A stretch of DNA of 64,000 bases, taken from the NCBI GenBank assembly GCA_021399435.1, contig JAJTUP010000002.1, positions 3,410,001 to 3,474,000 on the forward strand, written 5' to 3'. Position numbers and translations under genes: made by a program. Under the pieces are notes generated by a model, which saw only the letters and a program-made list of their open reading frames with translations, did not search any database and was not told the origin of the DNA. Origin of the DNA: Diaporthe sp. PMI_573. Taxonomy: Eukaryota; Ascomycota; Sordariomycetes; Diaporthales; Diaporthaceae. This document shows positions 1-10,762 of this stretch, piece by piece. Positions within the stretch are counted from its first letter, which is position 1. Every line of letters starts with the position of its first letter.

Positions 1-1127
1 TGTTCTGTGGTCCTTGGAAGGCGATCATTGTCAGACATGGAGTTGATTAACCTCTTGAAAATCTGGGATTGCATCGGATACAGCTCCTCCTGAAGTAAAC
101 TTTTCTCACGGAGAGTGCCTTGGCCATCTTGACTGATTTTGAAGCATGGCGTGAGTAGGATGACACCTACATTGGCCAGATCACCTTCATAGCAATCAAC
201 CTTCCGGGGGCATGACCTACGTAACAATGGGCTGAATATTCGATAGGCCTGGATCGATCGCGCGCTACTCTAAGCATATACTGGTTGCATAGTCTAGACA
301 AACGTGAGTATGGATCACTGTGTACGTTATTATACGCTGGCCGAGCGGCTCTTTGGCACTCCTCACCTTCTAGACTTGATGATAGGGGGATCATGCTCAA
401 CAGCGCCCAAGTCATCGTCCTTGAGTTTCAAAGCCACAACGATGGGCGTTGTAGATGGCTGTTCAATCGAGATCATATCGAGTGGCTGACGTATCCCGCC
501 AGGCTGCTCGACCCCATACGAACTCGAATTCCCGGTCAATTGGCACTTTCAATAGAAATAGTCGTGTCTGTGCATCGAGGACGCTCGATGGACTATAGTC
601 TATCGCAATCGGCCACGGCGACTCCGATGGAAGAGTGCATCATCCTGCTGGACCAAAGCCCACGGAGAAATCATCTATGGGCTGATGATCTGATCATACT
701 CTCCTATACAAGATGGTAGCCGCTATCTCACAAAGGAGAAGTGTGCAAAGTGCTGCGGCTGTGATAACTGGTCCGAATATGTACATCTCCTGAGTGATAC
801 CCGACCATATCCGCGACATGGGGGTCCTGGTCCAACAAAGATTCAGTCAGGCTTCCAGAGCTCAGGCTTGCGCACGTCAGGTATTGCTCTTCAGCGGGCT
901 TTCGATGTTCCGGGAAAGATGATGAGTTTATTATGGTGTAATGTGTGCCTCAATGAACGCGCCTTGTACGCCCTGGTGCCCTCAAGACTCGCACACAATT
1001 CGAAGCACATTTTCAGATATGTAACTCATAATCGTGGCCATGTCAGGCCTCCAATGTTGGAAGATTATATGAGAAACACGCCTATATTATGGATATGCAC
1101 CTGTTGTTCTGTCAAGTGTTTCCAGCG
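1..1127. other. No supported gene (left edge)
   Basis: No reading frame on either strand shows a recognisable domain, a signal peptide or exons that join cleanly. The longest plus-strand frame (about 285-719) has no family features I recognise and is treated as chance. The right part should hold the 3' untranslated region of the minus-strand hydrolase gene ending at 1128. Confidence 0.5.
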
Positions 1128-2172
1128 CTAAACATCAAGGCCTATCCCTCCCTGGAACCTATCAAACAGGTCCTTCGGTCCTACGAAAGAAAACCAGCCG
1201 TCCTCTCGGTCAAAGCCGACTAGAGGGATTTTCCGGCCAGGCGACATGCCTTTATCGACCGGCGAGACAAGCCCCCTTCTGATCTTGGCGAAAAAGCTCT
1301 CAACCTCGTAAAGGAGCTCCGCGGCAGGGGTGTTGTGTGTACAATGACCACAAGCCATCACGACACGGTCGTTTTCGGTGCTGTCTTTGTTCCACCCATC
1401 GACAAGTCCCCTCAGCTTGTGCAGAGTTGCAGCATAATCTTCCAAATTGCCGGACAGAGAGAAAAGTATAGGTGCCCACTCGTAAAGGGTATCACCTACG
1501 TATAGGACCCTCTCGTGTTGGTCCCAGACAGCCAGCTCATCAGGGGTATGGCCTGGTGTGTGGTATATAGTGAGTCCGAGATCTTTGCTGGCAAAGACAA
1601 GCGGCTGGGCGTCTGCAGCCCAGTCAGTCACCTTGTACTCTGGCGTCTCCATGCCGACGAAGCGACACAGAGAGGAGGTCGGTAGGTCATCCTCGATGAA
1701 GCCTTTGTCGCAACCGCTTGCCCATATGGACGATTTGGGTGCGTCTGTGAATTGGGCAATGCCCCCTGGCTCAACAGCTACGTATCAGTGGACCTGGGGC
1801 TCATTATCCACCTGGGCAGGTAGCGACCGAGACACAGGTGGGGGGGGGGGGGAGCATACCGATGTGATCGTAGTGGCAGTGGGTGCACACTACTAAGTAT
1901 GACCTGCTCCCCCCCAGATTGAGTGGCCTGCTATCATTTTCCTCGACCGGATACTTCTCGATGAAGTCCCGCAGAGAAGTAAGCTTGGCGCGTGGGTCTC
2001 TTGCTGCGCCGCCACAGCCGGTGTCGATCAGAACAATGACAGCATCATACACCTTTGCATATATGAAGGGGTATTCCCCGTACTTGTCAGCCTCGACTAT
2101 GCGAAATGTGGACGAGTTCAGCCTGGTGCAGGTGAAGCATGTAGATGGGCGGTCGTCGCCGTCCTGTGCCAT
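1128..2172 (-). CDS. Metallo-beta-lactamase-fold hydrolase
   Basis: Two exons, 2172-1860 and 1765-1128, separated by a 94-nt GT-AG intron that splits the glycine codon of the metal-binding motif. The product is about 316 aa. Metal ligands are visible in order: HCHYDH (His98, His100, Asp102, His103), HTPGH (His177), the Asp of YVGDT (196) and a His in CGHCTH (245). This is the full set expected of a dinuclear zinc metallo-beta-lactamase fold. The fungal family with this layout resembles lactonase or glyoxalase-type hydrolases, but the substrate cannot be told from sequence. There is no signal peptide, so it is probably cytosolic. I chose the ATG at 2172 (context CAATGG) because conserved-looking sequence begins just after it; an in-frame ATG at 2292 would add 40 poorly conserved residues. 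It is divergent from the DUF423 gene, with about 360 bp between the starts. Confidence 0.85.
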
Positions 2173-2535
2173 TGAGCCCGTGGTCGAGCTGGCGGATGAT
2201 GACGTCGGTGAGAAGGACTTTACATGGACGGCTGGAACCCGAGATGGTATAATTCTCCGTGGTCTGAAACGGAGCCAGTCGAAGCAGCCCATCCTGATAC
2301 ACAGTATTAGAGTCCGTTCTGGATGCGAGTTGGGCAACCTCAAGTCAGACATGAGAGGAGAAGAGTGGGGTGTGGACTGTGGAGCTGATGCACGTACAGT
2401 ACCTCGGTACATAAAGTGGACCAGCCTACTGTACCCCTCCCCCCCCCCAAGCCTCTCCGCGGCCAACTGCTCTTGTACCTACCACACACGCACCCTCCAC
2501 CTGGACCTGGACACAGCAATCCCATCCTACCCCCG

Positions 2536-3064
2536 ATGACCACCCCCGACGAAGCCACCCCTCTGATCGTACAGCAGTCTGAGCCTCCACCCAGAAATAT
2601 GAGCTCCAGCACCACGTCGACATCGACCTACTGGCGCATCGGCGCGCTTTATGGCGCTGCCGGCGTCTGCCTCGGAGCCTTCGGCGCCCACGGGCTCAAG
2701 TCGCGCATCTCAGACCCCGCCAAGATCGCGAGCTGGGGCACCGCCGCGCAGTACCAGGTCTCTCTCCATCCATTGATCCAACACGTCTCTTCTCTGTGAG
2801 AACCGTCCTGACGCCTCTGAACATGAATAGATCATCCACTCTATCGCCCTGCTCGTTGCCCGCGACAACCCCGTCGCGGCTGGGTTCTTCACGGCCGGCA
2901 TGACCATGTTTTCCGGCAGCATATACGCGCTTGTCCTGGACCCTGCCCGCTTCAAGTTCCTCGGGCCCGTCACGCCGCTAGGAGGCCTCTGTCTCATTGG
3001 CGGCTGGCTGGCATTGGCCTTCGGCAAGGGGCCTTCTGTTGCTGCCGGGGAGCTGAGGTTGTAG
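2536..3064 (+). CDS. DUF423/TMEM256-family small membrane protein
   Basis: Two exons, 2536-2757 and 2831-3064, with a 73-nt GT-AG intron carrying a CTGAC branch site, give about 151 aa. The family signature is plain: an N-terminal hydrophobic helix with GALYGAAGVCLGAFGAHGLK, then WGTAAQYQ joined across the intron to IIHSIALL, followed by further hydrophobic helices and the glycine-rich end PVTPLGGLCLIGGWLAL. Three to four membrane segments are expected. The family (bacterial YgdD, animal TMEM256) has no established biochemical role. The start is uncertain: the ATG at 2599 gives a 130-aa protein closer to the usual family length, while 2536 adds an acidic leader. The gene is convergent with the glycosyltransferase downstream. 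Confidence 0.85.
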
Positions 3065-3404
3065 GGGTCTGTCGCCCGAGTGACACCCACCGTCATGTCC
3101 GGAGGACCCAAGGACACCATTGCCAATATAAACCTTCTCTCTGAGGAGGGCCGCACTCTGACCAGCCGTGCGGCACTGTCACTGTCACTGTGAGAGTCTC
3201 TTCTAGGGCGATGGACCGCTAGCAGCATATGCTATCTACCCTGGGTGCTCGGCTATTCTTTCAGGTCTAGGAGGCATTCGACTGTCGCCGCATAGGTATC
3301 CAAAATAAAAATGCCACGTCCACAAGCTTCGACTCTGGCCACTTGCACTTTGTCCTCGTCACTCACATACGTCGACTCCGCTCCACCTGGTCTCTCGTGT
3401 CCGG
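3065..3404. other. Gap between convergent genes
   Basis: The 340 bp between the stops of the plus-strand DUF423 gene and the minus-strand glycosyltransferase gene. I see only the expected 3' untranslated sequence. Confidence 0.5.
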
Positions 3405-5000
3405 TTATGACTTGCTGAAGAGGCTTCTGACCCATCGTGTCGCTTTGGTGAACACCAAATACACACTCACGAGGCCCCAAAAGCCCACGATGATACCCAG
3501 CGCACCAGCGAGCTTGGACCCTACCACCGTCTCCCGCACCGCATTGCTCAGCATCAGCCATCCAAATATTGGCACCGCAGAGGCGCTCGAGCTACCACCG
3601 GCACCTCCGTCCCCCACTCGCATTTCTGACAGCTCCTCTTCTCTCTGCTGGATCGTGTCCACCATCTTCCATGCTACCTTGTTGTTTATCTTGTCCCACG
3701 TCGCCTCCCGCGCCTGCTTCAGCGCGCTCCGTCCGAACCGATCCCGCAGCTTGCAGTCGTTCCCCAAGAGGACAACCTTGTCCACAAAAGCAGAAAGGTC
3801 ATCAGGTGGCGTGAGAAATCCACTGACGCCGTTATCAACAGTGTCACTAGGCCCGCCCATATCCCTTGCTACTACAGGCACACCCGAGGCAAACGACTCG
3901 AGCACCACGAGCCCGAACGTCTCGGAGACGGAGCAGTGCAGGAACAGGTCAGCGCTGGCATATGCCTCGGCCAGCGCCTCGCCAACCTTAAACCCCGCGA
4001 ACACGACCTTGCCCTTGCGCGTCAGGTCCGAGAAGAGATCCTTGATCTCCGTCTCCACCTCTGCCTGGCGGTTGCCGCCGACGATGTACAGCTTGAAGTC
4101 CAGGCCGCGCGCGTCCAGATCCCGGGCTGCAAAAGCGAGAAAGTCGAAGCTCTTCTCCGCCGCGAGCCTCGCCACACATATCAAGATGACCTCACCATTG
4201 GGCGCGATGATCTTCCTCAGCGCCTTGCTCCTCTTCCTCGGATGAAACACTTCCGCGTCCACGCCCCGCGTGAGAAGCTTCATCTTGCCCCCCGGGACAC
4301 GGTGGCGCTCCAAGTACCTGCGCACATAGCTGCTAGGGTAGAAGATGGTCCGAACGCTGGAATGCCTGAAAAGGAAGCTCTGTACCGCTGCGAACGTGTA
4401 GTCCGCGATGTCGCTCAAGGGCCAAGGGAACAGCGTTTTGCAGTAGCCAGCGAGGTCAGTCTGGAAGTTGCAGATGACAGGGACCTGGTCAGCCCGAGGC
4501 CGCTGGCGCAGCTGCAGCATGACTTGGAATCCCAGGCTGGCCGGCGAGGCGAGGTATATCAGATCGGGCGGGCAGCCAAATGTGCGGCGGTACAGTTCCG
4601 AGAGTCGAACGAGGTAGGCTATGCTGAGCTCTGGGTTGAAAGGGACGGGATACCCGTGCAGGCGGACTTCTATGTCCTTGGAGTACGCCGTAGGGTTGCC
4701 AGCTCCGTCGTTCGGCGATGCTGCCGGCGTTGTTGTTGTTGTTGTTTTTGTCGTTGTGTTAGGGTTGGTGGTGGTAAATTGAGGGATAAAAGTGTTGACC
4801 TTGGTGGAGTTGTGCGGCGACACGACGGCGAGGTCGCACCCGTTGGCGCGCAAATGGTTGACGAGCATCAGCGTCGTGCGGCTTACTCCGTTGACGGGCC
4901 CAAAGGACTCGGTGCAGAGTAAGATTTTCTTGCCCTTCAGGGCTTCTGGAAAGACTGAGGACTCATGGTATGCACCTGGTGTGAGGGCTGCAGGTTCCAT
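3405..5000 (-). CDS. GT4-family glycosyltransferase with C-terminal membrane anchor
   Basis: A single exon of about 531 aa. It has the GT-B fold of family GT4: an N-terminal Rossmann half opening KKILLCTESFGPVNGVSRT, and a C-terminal nucleotide-sugar half with VARLAAEKSFDFL, VVFAGF and the catalytic EX7E element in SETFGLVVLESFASGVPVV (the two Glu lie near residues 360 and 368). This layout is closest to the SQD2/MgtA branch of GT4, which transfers sugars to lipids; the actual donor and acceptor are unknown. A hydrophobic segment near the C-terminus (about residues 498-516) suggests membrane attachment. A Thr-rich tract from a trinucleotide repeat (about 4728-4762) interrupts the N-terminal half. 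I chose the ATG at 5000 because a TATA-like sequence lies 56 nt upstream; an ATG at 5054 is nearly on top of it. It is divergent from a UDP-glucose dehydrogenase gene 1.5 kb away. Confidence 0.87.
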   Translation of the reverse strand: MEPAALTPGAYHESSVFPEALKGKKILLCTESFGPVNGVSRTTLMLVNHLRANGCDLAVVSPHNSTKVNTFIPQFTTTNPNTTTKTTTTTTPAASPNDGAGNPTAYSKDIEVRLHGYPVPFNPELSIAYLVRLSELYRRTFGCPPDLIYLASPASLGFQVMLQLRQRPRADQVPVICNFQTDLAGYCKTLFPWPLSDIADYTFAAVQSFLFRHSSVRTIFYPSSYVRRYLERHRVPGGKMKLLTRGVDAEVFHPRKRSKALRKIIAPNGEVILICVARLAAEKSFDFLAFAARDLDARGLDFKLYIVGGNRQAEVETEIKDLFSDLTRKGKVVFAGFKVGEALAEAYASADLFLHCSVSETFGLVVLESFASGVPVVARDMGGPSDTVDNGVSGFLTPPDDLSAFVDKVVLLGNDCKLRDRFGRSALKQAREATWDKINNKVAWKMVDTIQQREEELSEMRVGDGGAGGSSSASAVPIFGWLMLSNAVRETVVGSKLAGALGIIVGFWGLVSVYLVFTKATRWVRSLFSKS

Positions 5001-6519
5001 GATGTATACACGGCCTCGGCTGCTAAACCACAAAACCCTCGATGGACCCACCACCTAAATATATTAGAGCCTTTTCAGTTGCACAGCGGTGAAACAAAGG
5101 GATGATAAAGTGCAGGGACTGGTTTCGACACGAACGACAAGAGAATAGGACTGGAAAAGAGGAAGCTATGTCGCCATGGACATCGTCGATATAAAACTGG
5201 GGTGCACACCCTAGTGGATCGAGTTGGCTGAGGTGGGTGCAGTTGATGAGTTTGGTCAAATGGGCCTTCGATGTCACATGTCGATTTCATCCAGAAGGGT
5301 CTACTCAAAAAGCCGGAGACCATGATGGTCTTCCCCACAACAATACCAGTCAGGTGCTTGCAGCAACAGGTCTAAAGTCTTTAGCAACCAGGCCTCTCCG
5401 CGAACGGCTAGGTAGACCGCCGTTCAGGGCGTCTCTCCTGCCTCGTAACGTTCGGACAACAAGCGCCGTGGAAGCGCTCCTCGTGGGATAAACCCAGGGT
5501 GCGGCATTTCAACAGTCTAAGATCAACAGACTCGTGCGTTGATCAATTTGCAGTGACGGGACCCATTGAATGTGCAGGTGATCTTGGCCTGCAGGATGGG
5601 AGAGAGGCAGGTCGTGGGTTCATCTGGGCCGGATAACTTATCTCGGGACTTACTTACACCAGCCAAACCAATCAGACGCGTCAGCCCAAGCACACGGCCC
5701 GGGCCCGCCCAATGGACGAGCCCCTACAGAGCATGATGGAGGGGCATGCGGGTTCATTGGTAGGCTGTCTCAGACCCTTTTAGACCTTTCGGGGTCCAGA
5801 GGGCCGGATCGAGGTCTGGCCTGCACTTATCTGCCTCTTGTGAGGACCTCGGAACCTGCTACCATCTACGGATTCAGAGATGTGGTGCTTTCTTTAGTCG
5901 GTCATGCGCCAGGCTCGGCCTGCCTCGCAAAAGGCCAACAGAGCTCCCAGCTTGACCCCCGTGCTCGCGGTGGTTGGATGTCGTGACAGGTACTGGGCGC
6001 ATCTGGACGTGCCGTGCAACAGAGACCAGCAGAGGCGCGACTAATCCGTGGCTCATGTGCCTTCCTTGTCCACGATGACCAGCAAGTTGAAGCTGCGATC
6101 CAGGGATTGCCATACCACGCGGTGGTCTGCCCGTTGGGGTCACCAGCGAGGAGTAAGTCCTGTGCTTGTGCCGGACCACTGTGTCCGGGCGACATGAAGT
6201 CACGCCGCCACTCTGACTACGGTCTTGTACATGATCACACTGTTGCAGCCGTCCTTGGAGATTGTCGACCGTCCCAAACCAGTTTCATAAATATCTTTCC
6301 GTGCTTTTGAACTGGACACCAGGCTGTGTCGAGCTACGCAATCAAGGTACTTGCCTTCTGAGCGTACACACGGGGTCAAGCACCGTCCACGCGACATCTC
6401 AACAGCATTTCTCCTACCTCACGCTCACGCGGCCGCTCCGCCGCAAAAGGCCTGCCTGAAGTACAGATAATTGTAATATCACAGGACTCACCAGCCGCCA
6501 AATCCTCTGTCAGAGGAAA
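5001..6519. other. Divergent intergenic region
   Basis: About 1.5 kb between the starts of the glycosyltransferase (-) and UDP-glucose dehydrogenase (+) genes. It should hold both promoters. Apart from the TATA-like element at 5056-5066, I recognise no gene, RNA or repeat. Short open frames on both strands (for example around 5870-6310) look like chance frames in GC-rich DNA. Confidence 0.5.
5056..5066 (-). promoter_or_regulatory. TATA-like element of the GT4 gene
   Basis: The minus strand reads TAATATATTTA, 56 nt upstream of the preferred start at 5000, in an otherwise GC-balanced region. It supports the shorter start over the ATG at 5054. No transcript evidence is available. Confidence 0.35.
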
Positions 6520-8709
6520 ATGGATCCGTTTGCGTCGCCTCAACTCGACAGCCCTGAGGATAGCAGCAATATCCTCGAAGGCTCAACGGCCCCCACAACG
6601 CCGGAAGGCAGCTACTTGTCCAGCCCGCTATTGAACCCTCAGGTTCTCGAGGCACTCGATATGGGCGTCACCCAGACGAGGTCTGTCCGCAACATCTGCT
6701 GCGTCGGCGCGGGATATGTCGGTAAGAGACAAGGAGCCTGTGTCGACAGTCTGCCAACGGCAACTTACTGATCGAGATTGAGTGCAGGCGGCCCCACGGC
6801 AGCTGTGGTCGCCTTCAACAACCCTCATATCCGCGTGACAGTTGTTGACCTCAACGAGGGCCGGATCCGACGCTGGAATAGTCGACATCCCCCAATATAC
6901 GAGCCTGGACTCGAGGATATCATGCGGATTGCCCGAGATGGCACACGAGAAACGGTCGTCGTCAACACTCAAGGGCCAGCCTCCCACATAAATGGTGTGC
7001 ACATCCTGCCCGTTGCACCGGTGGCCAGCCGCGAGATAATCGTGCCTGCTAGACAGCCCAACCTGTTCTTCAGCACCCAGGTGAGCGGCTGTATCTCCAA
7101 AGCGGATGTCGTCTTAATCTCTGTCAATACGCCTACCAAAATGCACGGCGCGGGTAAAGGATATGCGACGGACATGACCGCCTTTGAGGCAGTCACAGCG
7201 CAGATTGCACAACATGCGAGGCCTGGCGCAATCATCGTGGAGAAGAGCACTGTGCCGTGTCGGACAGCCCAGATGGTCAAAGATACGGTATGTTCTGTAT
7301 CCTGACAACACGAGAACCATACACAGACAAGGCTAACTTCCGAGTCATCATGGTAGATGGCTGTCCATCGCCCCGGCGTGCACTTCGAGATCCTCTCGAA
7401 TCCCGAGTTCCTGGCGGCTGGCACAGCTGTCAATGACCTCCTCTACCCTGATCGGGTCCTGATCGGGTCCTCGCCTACTCGCGCGGGCCGCAAGGCCGCG
7501 TCAGCCCTCGCTGCAGTGTATGCCTCATGGGTGCCACGCCAGCGCATCATGACGACCAACGTGTGGTCCTCGGAACTCGCCAAGCTTGTTGCCAACTCGA
7601 TGCTCGCCCAGCGCATATCCTCCATCAATTCGATAGCGGCTGTATGTGAGCAGACCGGCGCGGACGTGGACGAGGTCGCGGCGGCAATCGGCGTTGACCC
7701 ACGCATTGGGGACAAGTTCCTCAAGGCAGGCATCGGCTTCGGCGGATCTTGCTTCAAGAAGGACGTGCTGTCGCTTGTCTACCTTGCTCGGAGCCTCGGG
7801 CTGGACCAAGTGGCAGAGTACTGGGGCCAGGTTAACGCAATGAACGAGTACAGCCGGGACCGGTTTGCAGCGCGGGTGGTACGGCGCCTGAATAACACGC
7901 TCGTGGAGAAGAAGCTTGCTATTCTCGGCTACGCTTTCAAGAAGAACACCAACGACACGCGTGAGTCACCCGCGCTGGGAATCATCCGGACGTTGCTGGA
8001 AGAAGGGCCTCGCGAGGTTGCCGTGTTTGACCCATGCTGCAATCCGGCCACGGTGCGCGACGAGGTCAAGCGCTTGCTCAGCTGCGAGGGTAGTGGCTCG
8101 GACAGAATTCTGAAGGAAGAAGGCGGGCCTTTGGCTGTGTACGACAGCGTCTACGAGGCGTGCACAGATGCCGATGCTGTCTTGATCATGACTGAGTTTG
8201 ACGAGTTCAGGAACACGCCGAGCAAGCCCGTTCAGGCCGAGATCAGCGCTGAGGGGCTCCTGGATGGGATCAACATCGTCCCCCCTTCCAAGCCATCCCC
8301 ACAAAAGCCAAGCCGCACATTCGAGCCGCGACCTTTTGGGACCACAGAACCGAGCGAGTTGGAGCTTCTATCTCTGAGCAAACAAATACTTAAATCACTG
8401 CCGGGCGCACCCGTGGTCGTTCAAGCGTCTGGGCCTGCATGTGCACCTTTGTCATCGTCATCCCCGTACCGATCCGACCCCTTACAGAGGCTCTATGCTG
8501 AGCCAGCCTGTGACACAGACTGTCCAGACTGCAGGCTGGAACAGAATGGCCAAGCGCCCAACGAGGGATATAACCCAAAGCAAGGGGTGGACTGGGCCAA
8601 GATCAGCTACCACATGAAAAGACCTAGATGGGTTTTCGACGGCAGAGGAGTGCTCGAGGTGAAGGACATGCAAAGGCTTGGGTTCCGAGTTGAGAGTGTT
8701 GGGAGGTAA
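6520..8709 (+). CDS. UDP-glucose 6-dehydrogenase-family enzyme with long insert
   Basis: Three exons, 6520-6721, 6788-7287 and 7357-8709, with introns of 66 and 69 nt, give 684 aa. The family oxidises UDP-glucose twice with NAD+ to UDP-glucuronate. Visible elements are the N-terminal Rossmann motif VGAGYVGGPTA split by intron 1, SVNTPTK, VEKSTVP, ILSNPEFLAAGTA, the catalytic GFGGSCFKKD (Cys366) with the preceding lysine-bearing segment, and the C-terminal nucleotide-binding half KLAILGYAFKKNTNDTRESPA. The final fold element, VDWAKISYHMKRP then FDGRGVLEV, is separated from TEFDEF (513-518) by about 125 extra residues (about 520-644) rich in Pro and Ser and containing CDTDCPDC. Canonical enzymes are about 450-500 aa, so this is an enlarged variant. 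GDP-mannose dehydrogenase is a less likely alternative. The divergent GT4 neighbour suggests a glycan role. Confidence 0.9.
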
Positions 8710-9456
8710 TCCCTGAGCTCCTGTATATGATTTGTCCGAACACCTGCTCTTCAAGATTTCATAGACGCGGTAGGAGTCGATTCAGGATAGTGATCGATTC
8801 GTTGGCAGTCCCTTTCGCGCTACCCGGCCTATCAAGTTGGGGTTCATACCCTTTGAATGCCGCCAAAAAGAAGCTCAGTGATTATTAGATTGAATAGAAT
8901 TGTCAAGCACGGCTCCGGTTTCACATTCTTCCTTTTGCAACATGCCGGTGAGGTACATACTTGACGGTCATTCCACCAGCCCCATTCAGATGATGTCCTT
9001 AGTCCCAAATGCGATCGACGAGGTCACCTTCCAGGTACACCTGTGATAGGCGCAGCAACATATACCAGTGTTTCATGCGAGTGGTAGATGGTGGGGGTTG
9101 ACCCCAGCTTCGTCCCTTGTCAGGCTATAATGAAGGCGGTTATACGCTGCACCTTGAGCACTCTAATCCCTGACGATGACATATTGCGCCAGACTCGCAT
9201 CCCAAGATCTCAGTAACAAGGCCCGGAGCCGTCATACTCAACGTCATCCTTCTACGTGGAATAGGTCGCATAAGTTGTATTCAAGGCACAACCCCACGAT
9301 TCAACTGCCGGAGCATTCTGTGGCACTCTCAAAGATGTGGGCAACATCTCGTTAGGACTGCACTCACTACTTTCTGCAGAACCCAAACCTTCGTCCTCTG
9401 CATTTCAACAAGCACTTCACATTCATAGCTCAATTCGCACCGCGGCCTCAACAACG
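8710..9456. other. Intergenic, no feature seen
   Basis: About 750 bp holding the 3' end of the dehydrogenase transcript and the promoter of the next gene. An in-frame ATG at 9337 would extend the MARVEL-like protein by 40 residues, but that stretch looks like leader sequence. Confidence 0.45.
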
Positions 9457-10762
9457 ATGGGCTCATCAGGACTTGCGGGGCTCAAGTGCGTCCAGTGGCT
9501 GTTCCGAGGCATCCAGTTTGTCTGCTCGGTCGTCATATTGGGCATCTACTCGTACTATCTCGCAACTATGGCCAGCCATAAGATGACAGTCTCAACGAAC
9601 GTCAAGGCCATAGAAGGTATCTCGGCCATCGGCACACTATACACGGCCCTCGGCGTCCTTTTTGTCTGCTGCTGCGCAGGATTTCCCTTGTCATCTTTCA
9701 TCGCAATTGTTCTGGACGTCGGGCTAATCGCCGCCTACATTTATGTTGCTGTTGGTAATCGTGACGGGGCAAGCTCTTGTACCGGCAGCGACGTGAATAC
9801 CGTTTATGGCTCGGGAGACGCGAGCGCTTCTCCTAGCAGTAGTGGATCGGGAAACAGCATCGCCAACATTCCCGTGAACGGATTGCCGACATTCCAGATG
9901 GCTTGCAGGTTAGAGACAGTCTGCCTCGCTGCTGCTAGTATTGCCTGGTGAGTGATTAGTTTCCGCCTACACATGACTTTACCTAGGTATTTTGCCCCCT
10001 CCCTTCGGGGACTTGGGGCCAGGAGCGAAAGAAACTAACGGAAATTCTCCAACTAAAGCATATTCTTCGCGTTGTCCATCCTACTGGAAATCAGTCTCAA
10101 CCGCAACCGCCATCGAGCATCCCGTCCTGTCCGAGACGTCGATGGCGAATACATCTCCAAGTCGGACTATTACGGCCAGGGTGTACCTCCCCAGCGACGC
10201 CAGGGGCTCAGGCCTTTCCTAGGCAATTTGCCCTTCCGCCGTCACGAGCCTGAAGACCCAGACATGTTGCCGGTGCACCAACAGCCCGGCCAGATGCAGA
10301 CGCGACAAGTTGACACATGGGGAGAAGTCGTGTCACTTCACGATAGTAAGTAACTTTCTCAATTACCTCAAATTCCTTCTTTTAGTAGAAATGTCTCTCA
10401 GCATTAGCCTGCGCCTTCATTCAGGATTGCCGGGCTGGCAGCTTTTGGGACAGGCTATGGCTACAATGTGGCCCACACCTTCCCATATTTGTCTGCTTTC
10501 CAAGCTGACTCTGAATGCCGCAGGTGACCGGCTTTATTTCAACGAAGGCGAAGATAGAGATGAGCATGGGCCGCCTGTGCAGTTCACATCGACGACTGCG
10601 CCGCGGCCAGCCGCCGGAGAATACAATGAGGGTGAGATATCCGATCGGGAATACAACTTGTATCAAGAAGATCAAAACGGCAACGATCGTAGCGAGAGTG
10701 GGAAACGCACGAAACAAAGGGAAAGCAGGGCCGCACGGGCTGAACGGTTTGCGGCATCATGA
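9457..10762 (+). CDS. MARVEL-like four-helix membrane protein
   Basis: Three exons, 9457-9947, 10059-10345 and 10524-10762 (introns of 111 and 178 nt), give 338 aa. Four membrane helices lie near residues 14-34, 55-75, 78-99 and 152-176; the last is assembled across intron 1 as SIACIFFALSILLEISLNRN. The loop before helix 4 is Ser/Gly-rich with two Cys. A long hydrophilic, charged C-terminal tail (about residues 180-338) is expected to be cytosolic, with DSDRLYFNEGED at the exon 2/3 junction and a basic, Arg-rich end. The order of helices and tail matches fungal MARVEL-domain proteins, which organise plasma-membrane or vesicle domains; no enzymatic motif is present. The start at ATG 9457 places helix 1 close to the N-terminus. 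The second intron is long and could hide an extra small exon. Confidence 0.75.

Noticed and set aside
285..719. Plus-strand open frame of 144 codons near the left edge
   Set aside because: No domain, no compatible exons and no family resemblance; similar frames occur by chance in this base composition.
2087..2302. Alternative frame overlapping exon 1 of the metallo-beta-lactamase gene
   Set aside because: It cannot be spliced to the motif-bearing exon 2 in frame, whereas the chosen frame rebuilds all metal ligands.
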